From positions 56,273,001-56,337,000 of the forward strand of contig CANTUV010000033.1 of the NCBI GenBank assembly GCA_947685225.1: a stretch of DNA of 64,000 bases, written 5' to 3'. Shown one piece after another: positions 12,073 to 24,100 of this stretch. A model generated the notes under the pieces. That model had not been told where the DNA came from, searched no databases, and was given only the letters and a program-made list of their open reading frames with translations. The position numbers and the translations under genes are program-made. How positions within the stretch are numbered: the first letter of the stretch is position 1; each line of letters begins with the position of its first letter. The DNA is from Garcia nutans. Its lineage: Eukaryota; Streptophyta; Magnoliopsida; Malpighiales; Euphorbiaceae.

Positions 12073-15000
12073 ATGAATTTTGCTAAGATTGATTTTGCAG
12101 GTTTGTTTACTGACTCCTTTGCTTTTTGTAGCAGTGAATCTAATTGTGGTATATGGATTATAGATACAGGAGCTTCAACATACATTTGTGCAAATAAAAA
12201 TCTTTTTTATAACCTTCGTAAGACTGCCCAAAACATTAAAGTTCACTTACCAAATGGAACAATTACCACTGTTCTTTATAAAGGAACCATAAAGCTATTT
12301 GATACCTTAAGTCTGCAGGATGTACTTTACATTCCAATCTTTAAATACAATCTCTTGTCTGTAAGTAACCTATCCAAACATGCACCTATCCAATTTCAGT
12401 TTAATAAAGAATCTTATTCTTTTCAGGACCTGAAGACTAATGAGGTTTTGGCTCGAGGCAAAGTAGTTAGAAATTTGTACATATTAGATACATCTTCTTT
12501 TGCAAATAATGATGTTTGTAGACCAATTCTTACTATAGCTGATATTGTTGTCAGCGTAAATAATGTACTCAACCTAAAATTGTGACATGAAAGGTTGGGT
12601 CATCCATCTATTTTTGTAATGAAACACCTTCCATTTTATAATACTACATATTGTAATGTTGAATCTTGTGGCGTTTGTCCTCTTTCTAAACAGACCAGAT
12701 TTCCTTTTGCCTCAAGCTCTACTAGAAGCACTAAGTGTTTTCAGTTAATCCACATTGATATCTGGGGTCCTTACTGTAAACCTTTCTTGAGTGGTGCTCA
12801 CTACTTCATTACTATTGTGGATGATTTTAGTAGATGCACATAGACCTTTTTTATTGTCACACAAAACTCAAAGTATTACTGTGCTTCAACAATTTTTTAA
12901 AATGGTTGAAGTTCAGTATTCCACCAAGATCAAAGTGGTTTGGTCTAATAATGGATCTGAATTTTGCAGTAAGATTTGCCAAGAATTTTTCTATGATAAT
13001 GGCATTGTTCATCAACATAGCTCACCTTACACTCCCAAAATGGGGTAGTGGAAAAGAAGCATAGACATCTTATTCAAGTTGCAAGAGCTTTATTGATTCA
13101 AGCTTCTTTGCCAAAACAATTTTTGGGATATTCTATTCTTCATGCTACTTACCTTATTAAAAGACTACCTACTCAAACATTATCTTGGAAAACACCTTAT
13201 GAAATCCTCTATAATCAGTCACCTTCCTATACTCAAATTAAAACTTTTTGCTGTCTTTGTTTTGCTTCAAACATTTATCCACAAAAAGACAAATTTTATA
13301 ATAGAGCCATTAATGTATATCTCTTAGTCATCCTGTAGGACAAAAGGCTTTCAATTTGTTTGACTTAGAGAATAAAAAGTTTTTAGTTTCCCGCGATGTA
13401 TCCTTCCATGAACATATTTTCCCTTTTGCTTCTGTCCCGAAAGCCAAAGAAAATACTTCTTTACCTTTACCAATTACCTCAGACGATTTTGTTTCCAATG
13501 ATGATTTTGATTTTCAAGTTCCAGTTCATAACCTAGTATCTGAACATGATGTTCCAGCCCCTAGTTCAGTTTCAGAACCTAATATTTCAGAAAATAATCA
13601 AGTTTTCGAACCTAATGTATCATTGCCCCAATCTTCAATTCAACCTATGAGAAGAAGTAGGAGAACCAAACATTCACCATCTTGGCTTCATGATTTTGAT
13701 ATCAATAATACTTCTACCACTGATAATAAATGTACTCCCATGGATCAGCTGACACCTAATACTTATCCTTATACCAAACCAAATGATTTTTCATCTGCAT
13801 ATTTGTATTTTCTAGCTAATATGTCTATTGTCACAGAACCACAATCTTACTCACAGGCTAAAAGTAATCCAGATTGGGTTAAAGCAATGCAAAATGAGTT
13901 AGGCACTTTGCAGAAGAATAAGACTTGGGAGATAACATCACTGCCAGCAGGGAAGAAAGCCATTGGTTCTTAATGGGTTTATAAAATAAAGCTTAAGCAA
14001 GATGGGTCCATAGAACACTTTAAACTCGGTTAGTAGCTAAGGGATACATCATACAATCAAGTTGAAGGTGTGGACTATCAAGATTCATTCTCCCATGTGG
14101 CCAAAGTAGTTACTGTCCGAATTTTTTTAGCCACTGCATCATCTAGAGGTTGGCCTTTATACCAACTTGATATCAATAATGCATTTTGACATAGGTTCCT
14201 TGATGAGGAGATTTACATGCTTCCTCCTGAAGGCTATTCTAAAGCAAACAGAAATGGAGTTTGTAAGCTTAAACAATCGTTATATGGTTTAAAACAGGCT
14301 TCTTGCCAATAGAATGCAGAATTAACTTTGAAACTGGAGAAATATGGTTTTGTTCAATCCAAGCATGATCATTGTTTGTTTGTCTTGAACAATTCTCATT
14401 TGTTTGTTGTTGTTCTTATATATGTTGATGACATGCTATTGACACGAGATTCAGAAGATGAGATTGTGAATGTTCCTTGATAAGCAATTCATTATTAAGG
14501 ACTTAGGCCATGCACATTATTTTTTAGGTCTCGAAATTGCAAGATCAGCTCATGGGATGTATATTAATCATAGAAAATATGTCTTGGATTCAATTCAAGA
14601 GGCTGGACTGTTAGGTTGCAAACCAGTAACAACTCTGCAAAAGAGACAAATTCTCACTTCTTCTGGTCAATTGTTGGATGATCCTTAACAATATAGGAGA
14701 CTTGTGGGTAAATTGTTGTATCTGGGATATAGTAGGAAAGATATAACGTTTGCTGTTCATCAATTAAGTCAATTTGTTCAAAATCCAAGAACTACTCACT
14801 GGGTTGCTGCGTTGCATGTTGTGAAATACTTAAAAGGTTGCCCTTCTCTTGGTTTGTTTTATCCTACTGGTAATCATTTGCAGCTAGAGGCTTTTTATGA
14901 TGCGGATTGGGCCTCTTGCCAGGATTTGAGATGTTAGGTTACAGGTTTTTGTGTTTATCTCGAATCATCTATCATATCTTAGAAATAAAATAAAAAAAAA

Positions 15001-15372
15001 CAAGCGACGGTTGCCAAATCTTCAGCCGAGGCTGAGTACTGTAGCTTGGTAGCGACTGTTTGTGAGCTCTAATGGATATCTTATGTGCTTAAGGATTTCA
15101 AGGTGCCCTTGTCTTTGCCAATTCAGATGTGGTGTGACAACAATGCTGCATTACACATTGCAGCTAATCCTATATTCCATGAACGCACCAAACACATTGA
15201 CATTGATTATCATGTGGTTAGAGATCAGTTAAAGTTTGGGTTTATCACTACTTTGCATATTTCTACACAACTTCAGGTGGCTGATGTTTTTACTAAGGCA
15301 TTGTCATTGCCTCTTTTTCATCGATTTATTTCCAAGTTGGGCTTGTATGATTTTCTACAAGCTCCAACTTGA
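12073..15372 (+). pseudogene. Copia pol (protease, integrase, RT, RNase H), heavily mutated
   Basis: Protease keeps its active-site DTG (WIIDTGASTYI, about 12153). Integrase shows HIDIWGPY and IVDDFSR, but the block around its second catalytic aspartate reads VWSNNGSEF, with N where D is expected. RT shows IYVDDMLLT (about 14419). RNase H shows DADWAS, SSAEAEY, CDNNAALHIA and HIDIDYHVVRDQ. Many stops and frame changes break it, for example near 12583, 12841, 13028, 13970, 14188, 14478, 14686 and 14935. No functional polyprotein can be made. Confidence 0.92.
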
Positions 15373-15380
15373 GGAGGGGA

Positions 15381-15598
15381 TGTAGAAGTAGTTAGTAGTT
15401 AACAATTTTTTAATTATTCAGGTTAGTTAGAGAAGTTTGTTATATTTGGAGGAAAATCAGTTACAACTAATTAGTGTAGAGATTTTATATATAAGGTGAC
15501 CTTGCTTCACGTATAGAGTGTGAATTTTGAGTAATAGCATATTACTTTCCTCAATACACATACTCAGTTTGTCCCTGTTTTTCATCTCTTTTTGTTCA
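15381..15598 (+). repeat. 3' LTR of Copia element (10.7 kb)
   Basis: This LTR keeps the canonical TG...CA ends. It follows the polypurine tract and is followed by the AAGAG target duplication. Confidence 0.94.
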
Positions 15599-15792
15599 AA
15601 GAGGTAATTAATTATTCATGTATTAAAAATATTAGACGTGATATAAAATAAATTTTATTTAAACAAAAAATCAAAACACAAGTATATATATTATATATTT
15701 TTTATATTTATATATATAGTGATTTAATTTTTGGATCCATTTTTTTTTTATTAATGTGGTCTCGGCACATTCGGCAGCTACATTTTTATTAG
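15599..15792. repeat. segmental duplication, copy 1 right part
   Basis: This resumes the match to copy 2 after the Copia insertion. It aligns to 24009-24100 and then to 25115-25180, with landmarks aaacaaaaaatcaaa, tttttggatcca and gtagctacatttttatta. The join skips the MULE-like element that is present only in copy 2. Confidence 0.8.
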
Positions 15793-17820
15793 GGATTTTT
15801 GCAAAACTATTTTTTAACCTTTAATTGAATTGATGATCTAATTTAGAGTTCATTTGTCATGGAAAAAAATTATTTTTATGAAAAAAAATTTAAATATTAC
15901 TAAAAATAATTTGAAAGTATTATTTAACTGTTTAAATACAGCATTCTTAAGGATAAATAAAAAATGTTCAACGGTCCAAATTCCCCTAAAATGATTTCAA
16001 GTTTTTCACCTAAGATATGAACCCGAACAGAACCCAAGCCCAAACCAAACCCAATCCAAGCTCTAAAGTGAACCAAAATTGGGCTAGGCCCAAATTGCAT
16101 TCTCCATGCTCAATGTGCTTCTGTAAGCTGCTCTTCTTGTTTATCCATGAATAATCCCTATAAATATGCAAACTAACACGCTAATACGTCCCACCTGCCG
16201 CACTCATAATTTCACTTTTACAAAAGGAGGAAATTGTTAGCCACAAGAGGATAAAATCATATTATTATCAATCAGGTCAGTGCTATAATTCAACAATTCA
16301 ATCTTGAATTGTTGATCAATGTTCAATGTCCAATTAAACCTAAACCCTCTTCATTTTGTGATATTTGTTTATTCGAAATTGAGAATCTTGCGAGTTGGTT
16401 TTCTGGTTATGTTAATTCTTGCATGCCCTTCATGTGCCAAAGTGGAAACTAGTCTTGCTGCTCAATTGGCTTTTGCCCTTTTTCTCTTTATAGTTATTTT
16501 CATGTTTAATTTTATATGACATAATTTTGATTAAAAAATAATATTAGTAAGGGATAATCAAAATTCGTATGATTTTATTATTTAAAATTAAATTAAAATG
16601 TAAGTAATTGTGAATGATTAAAATAATATAAACTTGATTTTATATTATTCTAGTGATATTGGAACTATATTAAGCATAATAATATATTATAATGAATAGG
16701 GAACTATATAATCCAGGTACTGTTGTGGCTTTAGTGATTTTTCCTTTATCAAATCTCTGTGCTCTCATGGACCAAAAAAAAATTCCCTGTGCTTTATTTT
16801 TCTTTTTCTAAAAATTCCTGTAGAAAAAAAAATAGAACTTATAAAAAATGCTTGTTTACTGTTGTTCTTTTGTTTTCTTTTTCTTTCTTTTTTTTTGAAC
16901 TTCTTGTTTTCTTCCATTTCATTCATAAAAGATGAAACCATCTGAGATTGTGACATCGTTGATACCCATATATTGCTTTTTTTTTTTTTTCAATTGATTG
17001 AAATTAAAGATCCTTCTTTACTCCAGGAGTACTGAAATTAGAATCTTTTTTTCAATTGATCATCAAATTCAAACAGATGTCCAAAAATAAAAATTGCGAA
17101 TGATTTCTGATGATAAGATGTATTTAATTTGTATCCCCACTGCTTGTTTCACTGGCAAATCTACAATATATATGTAAACTAAAGTTTTTGGGATAAAATT
17201 TGTTCCTAGAAAAATGGGCACTGGTTCTATTTAGCTCTTTGATGTAATGATGGATTATATGTTTGCACTGGCGGAATCTGGCAGTGGAATTAGAAACAAG
17301 GAAAGACATTTCCTTTCATGGATGGAATTCTTTTTAAGATTGTTTTCTCATGCTTAAAACGGAAACAGGATTCATCTTTTTGACATTTTAATATTGGAGC
17401 TGATTAATCAGGGAGATGTTTCGCGTCAATGTTATGATAAACTGTTTGCATGTCATGCTCACCCTAATAATTTAGAAACAACTTAATGTGAACTGAGCTA
17501 CTCTGATTGCAGCAGTAATCTTTTGTTCACGTATGTTTCAAATGCATATTATTTATTGTTGGTAAATGTACCTCAAAACCATTCAACATCAATTATATTT
17601 GATGTGTAGCTGGATAATGATAGAGATGAATGTTCTTAATTAGGTGCAACCAATTAATCACCTTGATGCGGAATGACCTGAGAACCAGGTTCATAGTTTT
17701 TTATGTTACTTTATAGAAGTGGATGACTTGCGGATGATCATTACCTTTTGTTCTTTGTACTTTTGGTATTTACTCCCTTGATAAGGTTATGTCCAATAAT
17801 ATCAATATTCATATAATCCA
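15793..17820. other. intergenic; promoter-like start but no protein gene seen
   Basis: The only open frame of note (16319-16519, 66 codons, hydrophobic) has no recognisable similarity. A promoter-like block at 16060-16170 could drive a non-coding or spliced transcript (possible donor ATCAG|GTCAGT at about 16273), but I cannot identify a product. Confidence 0.4.
16078..16165 (+). promoter_or_regulatory. promoter-like block: site II palindrome and TATA box
   Basis: The near-palindrome ttgggctaggcccaaatt (about 16079-16096) carries two site II-type GGGCT/GGCCC motifs, common in plant promoters of growth-related genes. About 60 bases on, ccctataaatatgc (about 16157-16170) is a good TATA box. What it would drive is unclear. 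Confidence 0.4.
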
Positions 17821-20520
17821 AGAGAATATAAATAAGAGAAAATTACACCAAATACTACATTTCAACTTTTATTTTTAATTTTACTACCCTTAATTATTTT
17901 TTTCACTTCTAACCTTTTAATTTTTCATTTTTACTTATTTATATTTCTTTTTTTTTTAAATACGATCTTTCTCTTTTCTTTACTTTTTACGCTTTTTTTC
18001 TTTATTATCAGCTCCAACTCTGCATCTTCATCATAATTTTCTTTTTTTAAAAATTTTATTTACGTTTTTTCTTCTTTCTTCTTTCTCCAATATGTTTATT
18101 CATCATCCAATGACAAACGAAGTTCTGGAGCACCATTGACTTTCATATTCATACACGTCAAATTCTTATTGAATTTTTGGAGAATTTACTATTGTTTTTA
18201 CTATATTTATATCTAACTCAAAAGTCTCAGTATGTACAAGATTAAAATTAATTTTTTTTTCTATTTTTTGCTTTGAATTCATTTTTACAGGTGAAGTTCT
18301 GGCTGTGTAAAATTCTACTTTCTTTTCAACTATAGTCTAGCTGTAGAATTGTCAAATATCAATTTTGAATAAATTTCACAAAAGAAGTGCCACAGAGTTT
18401 AGTATTTTTGCAGATATAGTGGATGAATTGTATTTGATTTTTGTTTAATTTTAGTATTCAGTTTGCTATTGACATTAAAATGTAGTCATAATAGTTAACA
18501 GAATATTAAAATATGTTTTTCTATTTGATGAAATTCATGTATGGATATGATATTACGATGATACAAGGAAAAAAATTAAAAAGACATTGCCTTTTTGCAG
18601 TAATAGCTTATATATATTCTTCATACCTGTAATGATTTAAGAAGACTTTCATATATGTATATAAAGGTATATGAATCTTATATTTACATTTATCTAAATA
18701 TATTCTTTATATATGTAATAATTTAAGGAGGCTTTCGTATATATACATGAATATATATGAAATGTATATCTATATATATCTATATATAGACTTTCATTTA
18801 ATATATTTTCAACATTCTTTGTTAATCTTGTAAATATATATAATACTACATTTTTTTTTTGTAGAAGTAATTTTAAATATTTCAATAGAGTAATTATTGA
18901 TAATAGATATATGTAGGTATATTATCATATATTAAAAATAATAACATATATATATTTTATCTTTTGAAATACATTACTGTATTAACTTGTAAACAATATA
19001 TATTCTGATATATATATGAAATACATATATATGATAATAAATAATAATTTTTATAGTGATATTCTTTTTCTAATAATATAGATATATGAAGACATATGAA
19101 TCATATGCCTATATATATTCTTCGTACCTGTAACTTTAATGATTTAAGGAGACTTTTATATAAGTATATGAATCATATACTTACATATATACTTTTATTT
19201 AGTATATCTTCAACTTTCTTGGTTAATATTGTGAATGTATATATTGCTATATTTTTGTTTGTCCAAATGCATTATTGTAGAAGTGATATTGAATATTCCA
19301 ATAGAGTAGTTATTGACAATAGGTATATGTAGGTATATGGTACATATACCTTCATTTATTAAAATAATATCAAAAATATATTTTATCTTTTGAAATGCAT
19401 TACTGTATTAACTTATAATAATCATCTTATTTAATTAAATTTGTCTCATAAAATGATATATCATGCATGTATATATATATAATATTTTATTTTGGAGATT
19501 TTCTACAAGTCTTTTTAATTATGCCATTGTTGTCCACATTTATTGCATTTGTTGTTACTCTTTCATGCCCCTTTGTATCTATTTTTTTTAAGTCTTTCAG
19601 TCTTGACTTTGAATTGTGGTGGTAGTACTATAATTCTCTTTATTCCATATGGTATAATCCATGTATTTTAATTTGCAATTGAAAAAACAGTTATTGCATC
19701 AATTTGAAGAAATATTTCTTTTTAAATGTATTAGTTACATCTATAAATATATTTCATATACCATCATATACTGAGTCACAGAGAATTATATACCGATATT
19801 AATTTTAAATAAATTCTTTTTTCAATAGATATATGCTTCATATATCTACACATACTAAAATTAAAAATTTTAAAATGATAAAAATTTTAAATGCATTACT
19901 TATGTATAAGTATATTATTCATATACCATCATATACTAATACAAAATCTGTATTTTGATATTTATTTTAGGTATATATTTCTAATACATACACACACTGA
20001 TACACACATGCGTAAACTGATTTTCTTTTTAAATATAGTATTTATATGAAAATATATGTTATGGCAATCAATTTATTAAATTGATATTATAGCATTATTT
20101 AAATATATTCGTATCTAAATTTTATGTTTTATATTTGAAATCAGAACAAATATATATTGTAGATATAATATATAATGGTAATATAACATATATTTTATTT
20201 ATTTATTTTCAGATATGAAATTTAATTAATTTTAATATCTGTTGAATCAAAATTGTCGAACTGTTCTGTCTTCTCTGTTTTCAGATTCTTCTTCTTCTTC
20301 TTCATCATCTTCTTCTTCTTGAACTTGTCTTGTTTATCGATTGAATTGATGTTTAGATTTGATAAGTGAAAAAGTATATTCCATTTTGTGTTTAATGAAG
20401 TTTATTTTTTTGGATCTAATAGAATATCGTATTTTAAATAATAAATAAGTTAGTTAGCATAAATATGAAAAGAAAAAGATTTCACCGTATTTTTTAAATG
20501 AAAGTTAGTTTTAGGTTAGT
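17821..20520. other. AT-rich intergenic DNA with an internal tandem duplication
   Basis: There is no credible coding frame. The stretch is rich in atatat and contains the duplicated segment listed next, plus a (CTT)n microsatellite at about 20284-20320. Confidence 0.6.
18617..19412. repeat. imperfect direct duplication of about 370 bp
   Basis: About 18617-18987 repeats at about 19118-19412. Shared landmarks in the same order are ttcatacctgtaatgattta, gtagaagtaattttaaatat, caatagagtaattattga, agatatatgtaggtatat and atacattactgtattaac. The spacing shrinks from 501 to 426 bases across the repeat, so copies differ by indels. No coding content is seen. Confidence 0.8.
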
Positions 20521-20523
20521 TTT

Positions 20524-21067
20524 ACAATTATTCCTATAAATAAATTTCACATCTGAAAAATATAATAAAAATACAATGACAGATAATGTAATGTAAATTG
20601 GGCCTTAACACAAGCCATTAGTTTTGTATTGAGATAAGGCTGCAACCTCATTTATATGGTCACTGTAAATTTGGTCCAACACTCGCAAAGTCTGTGTAGT
20701 TTCTATATAGTATCAGAGCTAATCAGTTAATGGACTAACCGCCAGATGATCTTGGACTCCGTTGTTAACCTACAGCCTCAATGAAAATAGGCCTCGGCAA
20801 TTTGTAATGGACCTAAAAAAAGTAGATTGTCATCCATATTTGACAAATGACAACTGGACTAGGCCTAATTGTACTTAAGGGAGAGTGTTGGAGAATATAA
20901 AAAATTCAACATCTGAAAAATATTATAAAAATATAATGACATATAATGTGGTGCAGATTAGGCCTTAACACAAGTCAATTAATTTTTCATTGAGATGAGG
21001 CTGCAACCTCATTTATATGGTCATTGTATATTTGGCCCGACACTCTCATGACCCATGTAGTTTATAT
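20524..21067 (+). mobile_element. TRIM-like miniature LTR retrotransposon
   Basis: Two direct repeats of about 180 bp (about 20524-20708 and 20886-21067) share aacatctgaaaaatat, ggccttaacacaag and ggctgcaacctcatttatat. The first is followed at once by tagtatcagagc, a near-perfect initiator methionine tRNA primer site. The second starts TGTTGG and is preceded by the purine tract aagggagag. Only about 175 bases lie between, with no coding capacity. These are the hallmarks of a terminal-repeat retrotransposon in miniature. The 5' LTR start is degraded, and I could not confirm a target duplication. Confidence 0.82.
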
Positions 21068-21154
21068 AGTAGATAATAAATATGGTTTTATGTCAATTGA
21101 AGGCTTGGATTTTAGTGCGTATAAACCACTATAGGGAATATTCGGGTTGGTGTA

Positions 21155-21966
21155 GATAGAATAAATGGCCTTCCTAGCAATGTGATAGACCATATCCTCG
21201 CATGTGTTGCCATTAAAAGATGCAGTAAGGACCAGTACCTTGTCGAAGACATGGAAGGAAAAATGGCATACAGTGCCACATATTGTAGTAAATGAGAACT
21301 CTTTTCATGAAAGATCACAACAGAAATTTGAGGGAATAATCAGCTATATTCTCACTCGACATGAAGGAAAAATTGAGAAATTTTTCGTGTCTATTGAAGA
21401 AGTGAAAGATTGCTGTAGTATGAAGTTGTGGATTTGGAGGCTATCACAAAAATATGTTCAAGAATTGTCTCTCATGATCCGGGGAGGTCGACGACGTAAT
21501 GAAGTTCTATCTTATTTGTACTCTTGTCAGCAGTTGAGAAAATTGAACCTCCAATATTTTGAGGTTAAACTAATACATTCATTCAAAGGATTCCACAGTC
21601 TTATCAGCCTTCAGTTAAACAAAATTAACATATCAACTACTGAATTTGAAAGGCTGATTGCTAACTGCCTACTACTTAAACAATTGACAATACGAAACTT
21701 GAGTTGTATAAATCATCTTCATATTAATGCTTCCAATCTCAAGTACTTTTCCTTTGATGGAGAATTCAAATCTATTTGTTTCAACGCTCCAGTTCTTGAG
21801 GTATTATGTATCGATTTATATCGAATTGGTTCTGAGAATAACTTACTTGATTTACAATTAAAATTCCATTGTCTGCCACCTGCAATGAAGGAGCTTCATG
21901 TACAATGTCAATTTCGGAAGGTAAGACAACAAAGATTTATTAAGCACATTTTTGGAAACAATTGCG

Positions 21967-22004
<38 letters not shown>

Positions 22005-22541
22005 ACATCAAAGGTGGATGAAGTCTCATCTCTCCTCACCTTGATTGGAAGTGCCTAAAGCTTGCAAATACTTGATGTAACAATGAGAATTTTATAGCAA
22101 ATGATTATTTCTTTCTGCGGAAGCCTTGTTAGCTAGATAATTATAGGATATGATTATTGATCTCATTTTATTGTGCAGGCATGTAGCTGCAAAGATAAAT
22201 ACACGTCTAAAATTGTTCAAGCATTTTGGGAAGTGCAAAATCAATCTCTTTTTCCCTTGAACCAATTACAGAAAGTGACATTGAGATCATTCCATGGTAA
22301 AGAGCCCTAGCTGAGTTTTATTCTATTTGTGCTAGAAAACTCATCTATGCTCAAGGAGATAACTGTTGAATACATGAAGAATCCTGGCCTCAATAAAGAT
22401 GATATGAAGGCAATGTTGATGTCTCGTTGTCTTGCTTTCGCAAAACTCATTTTCACAAAAGCTAACGATGGTTCTAGCTATTATGACTCCCCATATTCTG
22501 ATTACAACTCAAGCGATTCATACTCTTTTGATAGTGATTAG
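21155..22541 (+). pseudogene. F-box/LRR/FBD-type protein pseudogene
   Basis: An F-box begins DRINGLPSNVIDHILAC at 21155 but no in-frame ATG precedes it. It shifts by one frame near 21204, continuing LPLKDAVRTSTLSKTWKEKW. A leucine-rich part follows (LNLQYFEVKLIHSFKGFHSL, LLLKQLTIRNLSCINHLHIN). At 21970 a TA repeat has expanded inside the exon, inserting an Ile-Tyr run. A possible intron precedes a final exon ending in an FBD-like tail (SSMLKEITVEYMKNPGLNKD; acidic Ser/Asp end, 22329-22541), itself out of phase. Intact relatives act as substrate adaptors of SCF ubiquitin ligases. The missing start, frameshift and microsatellite make this copy non-functional. The TRIM element ends about 90 bases upstream. 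Confidence 0.82.
21970..22002. repeat. (TA)n microsatellite inside the F-box pseudogene
   Basis: A run of about 16 TA units lies within the former coding exon and encodes an alternating Ile-Tyr tract. Confidence 0.9.
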
Positions 22542-22542
22542 C

Positions 22543-23044
22543 TCTGGTAAAATCAATCCTTTGTCACTTGCTCTAGTTTTTGAAGGCAAAAGGGCAACCT
22601 AAAAAAGAATGGTAGAGATGTGTTTAATTGCAATGTTTGAGCTTGAATTTTAGACAGATATGCTCTGATTCTAGGCTTGAGCATTGCAGGGAGAGAGAGT
22701 TGCATGATAAATTGATTGATGAATGCATTTTGTGTGCGTGCGCGCGTGAGCGCGTATACACCAAGACTTTATTCTGCCACAACTAGGCTTTCAACAAACA
22801 AAAATTGAATCCCCTTCCCAATGTTAAAAAAAAAAAGCATCCAGGCTTTGAAACTTGGAGTTGAAAACAGATTTGCCCATAATATAACATAACTAGCTTT
22901 GATGTCGAACGACTGAAAAAAATAGTTGAAACCAGTCACATGCATGAACTAACCATAATCAAGGGAACAACCATTTGCCAACTGGTGGTTTCTCTATAAT
23001 GTTCTCTTTCAGGCCTCTTGCTTGCTTTTATCTGCATCAAAAGC
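22543..23044. repeat. paralogous segment D (3' flank of F-box, tail of ZF-HD gene)
   Basis: This matches 32132-32665 in the same orientation, with long shared runs such as tttgcccataatataacata and caaccatttgccaactggtg. The match stops at atctgcat, inside what is the coding end of the ZF-HD gene in the other copy. So this copy keeps only the last dozen or so codons of that gene. A GCGCG-rich microsatellite (about 22735-22756) is present only here. Confidence 0.88.
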
Positions 23045-23371
23045 CATATAAAATTGGAATCTTTATAAAATATCAGAAAAAATAAAAAAAATTATAAATT
23101 TATCATATTTTTTAAAATATTTTTATATTTACCAGAATTTATAATTTTTTTTACAAAAATACTAAATTTAAATAGTTTATTATAAATTTATTTTGGATTC
23201 ATAATGAGTTTATCAAACGTTTATTATGAGTTTATAAATTTATACAGTTTATCATGAGTTTGTCATGAATTTATTATTAGTTTATCATAAAATAACTAAA
23301 ATATTTTCTATAAAAATAAAAAAAATTATAAAATATAGTATAGAGTGTAATTTTCTCTGTAAAATTTGAGA
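23045..23371. other. AT-rich spacer, no gene seen
   Basis: This contains repeated atgagttta-like words and A/T runs. The inverted sequence near 23355 (agagaaaattacactctata) resembles a MITE terminus, but I could not find a partner end. Confidence 0.4.
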
Positions 23372-24100
23372 ACCATTTTTTTGAATTATAAAATTTATTT
23401 ATAAATTGTATAATTGAATTTAACTGTATTAAATTGTATACAAAATTAAAAATATAAAATGTAAAATGAAACTTTTTTTTATTTATATACAAATAAGAAA
23501 AAAAAAATTGAAATATTATGAATAACTTAGGAGAAATATTAAAGAAGATGCTACTGCATTGGCATTGTTTGGATGGCTAGAATTCATTGTGTAGTACTGT
23601 GGGGAGGGAAAATAACAAACACATTTATTTTATTAGAATATAGCAATTAATTTATTGTCCAACTTCAACCAATAAATATTTAACCAACTTTAATCAACAA
23701 ATATTTATAATAATATTACTCATTTTTGCGACAATTACATTTTAATTTTTAACTAGATGCGTGTAGTCTCCATCAAATCCAACAACGTGAATGTAAAAAT
23801 AAAGTATCTTCATATAATTAGCAAGCTCTAGAACTTTGTACGTTTATCTATATTTATACTCAAATCCACACAATATATATGCGGACTGCAATTTTATATT
23901 TTATTGGTAGATTATATTTTAAAATGCAATACATTAGATTCTGATTATTAAAATAATATTATTATGAATAATTATAAGTTATTTTTCATATAATTTAATT
24001 AAAGGGGACAAATAATTATTCACATATTAAATTATTAGACGTGGCATGCGATAAATTTTGCTTAAACAAAAAATCAAATATATATATAGATTTATTTTTG
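23372..24100. repeat. segmental duplication, copy 2 left part
   Basis: This aligns with 9625-10666 and then with the start of 15599-15792. It lacks both the Harbinger MITE and the Copia element, so it represents the uninserted form, with small indels (about 14 bases missing at the MITE site). Confidence 0.85.

Larger units (their letters stand above)
10662..15603 (+). mobile_element. Ty1/copia LTR retrotransposon, decayed, with target duplication
   Basis: The element proper is 10667-15598 (4,932 bp), flanked by AAGAG at 10662-10666 and 15599-15603. LTRs are 10667-10884 and 15381-15598, 218 bp each. The 3' LTR begins TG and both end CA; the first two bases of the 5' LTR have mutated to GA. 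Primer binding site tggtatcagagc (10885-10896) fits initiator methionine tRNA. The polypurine tract is gaggagggga (15371-15380). Domain order gag, protease, integrase, RT, RNase H is the Copia order. The paralogous segment near 24008 runs through without it. Confidence 0.95.

Noticed and set aside
16319..16519. Small hydrophobic frame of 66 codons after a promoter-like block
   Set aside because: No family resemblance and AT-biased composition; probably chance within a non-coding region.
17620..17700. Possible C/D-box small nucleolar RNA (tgatag ... cctgag with short pairing flanks)
   Set aside because: The C-box match is poor, the terminal stem is only four base pairs, and I could not match a guide to ribosomal RNA.
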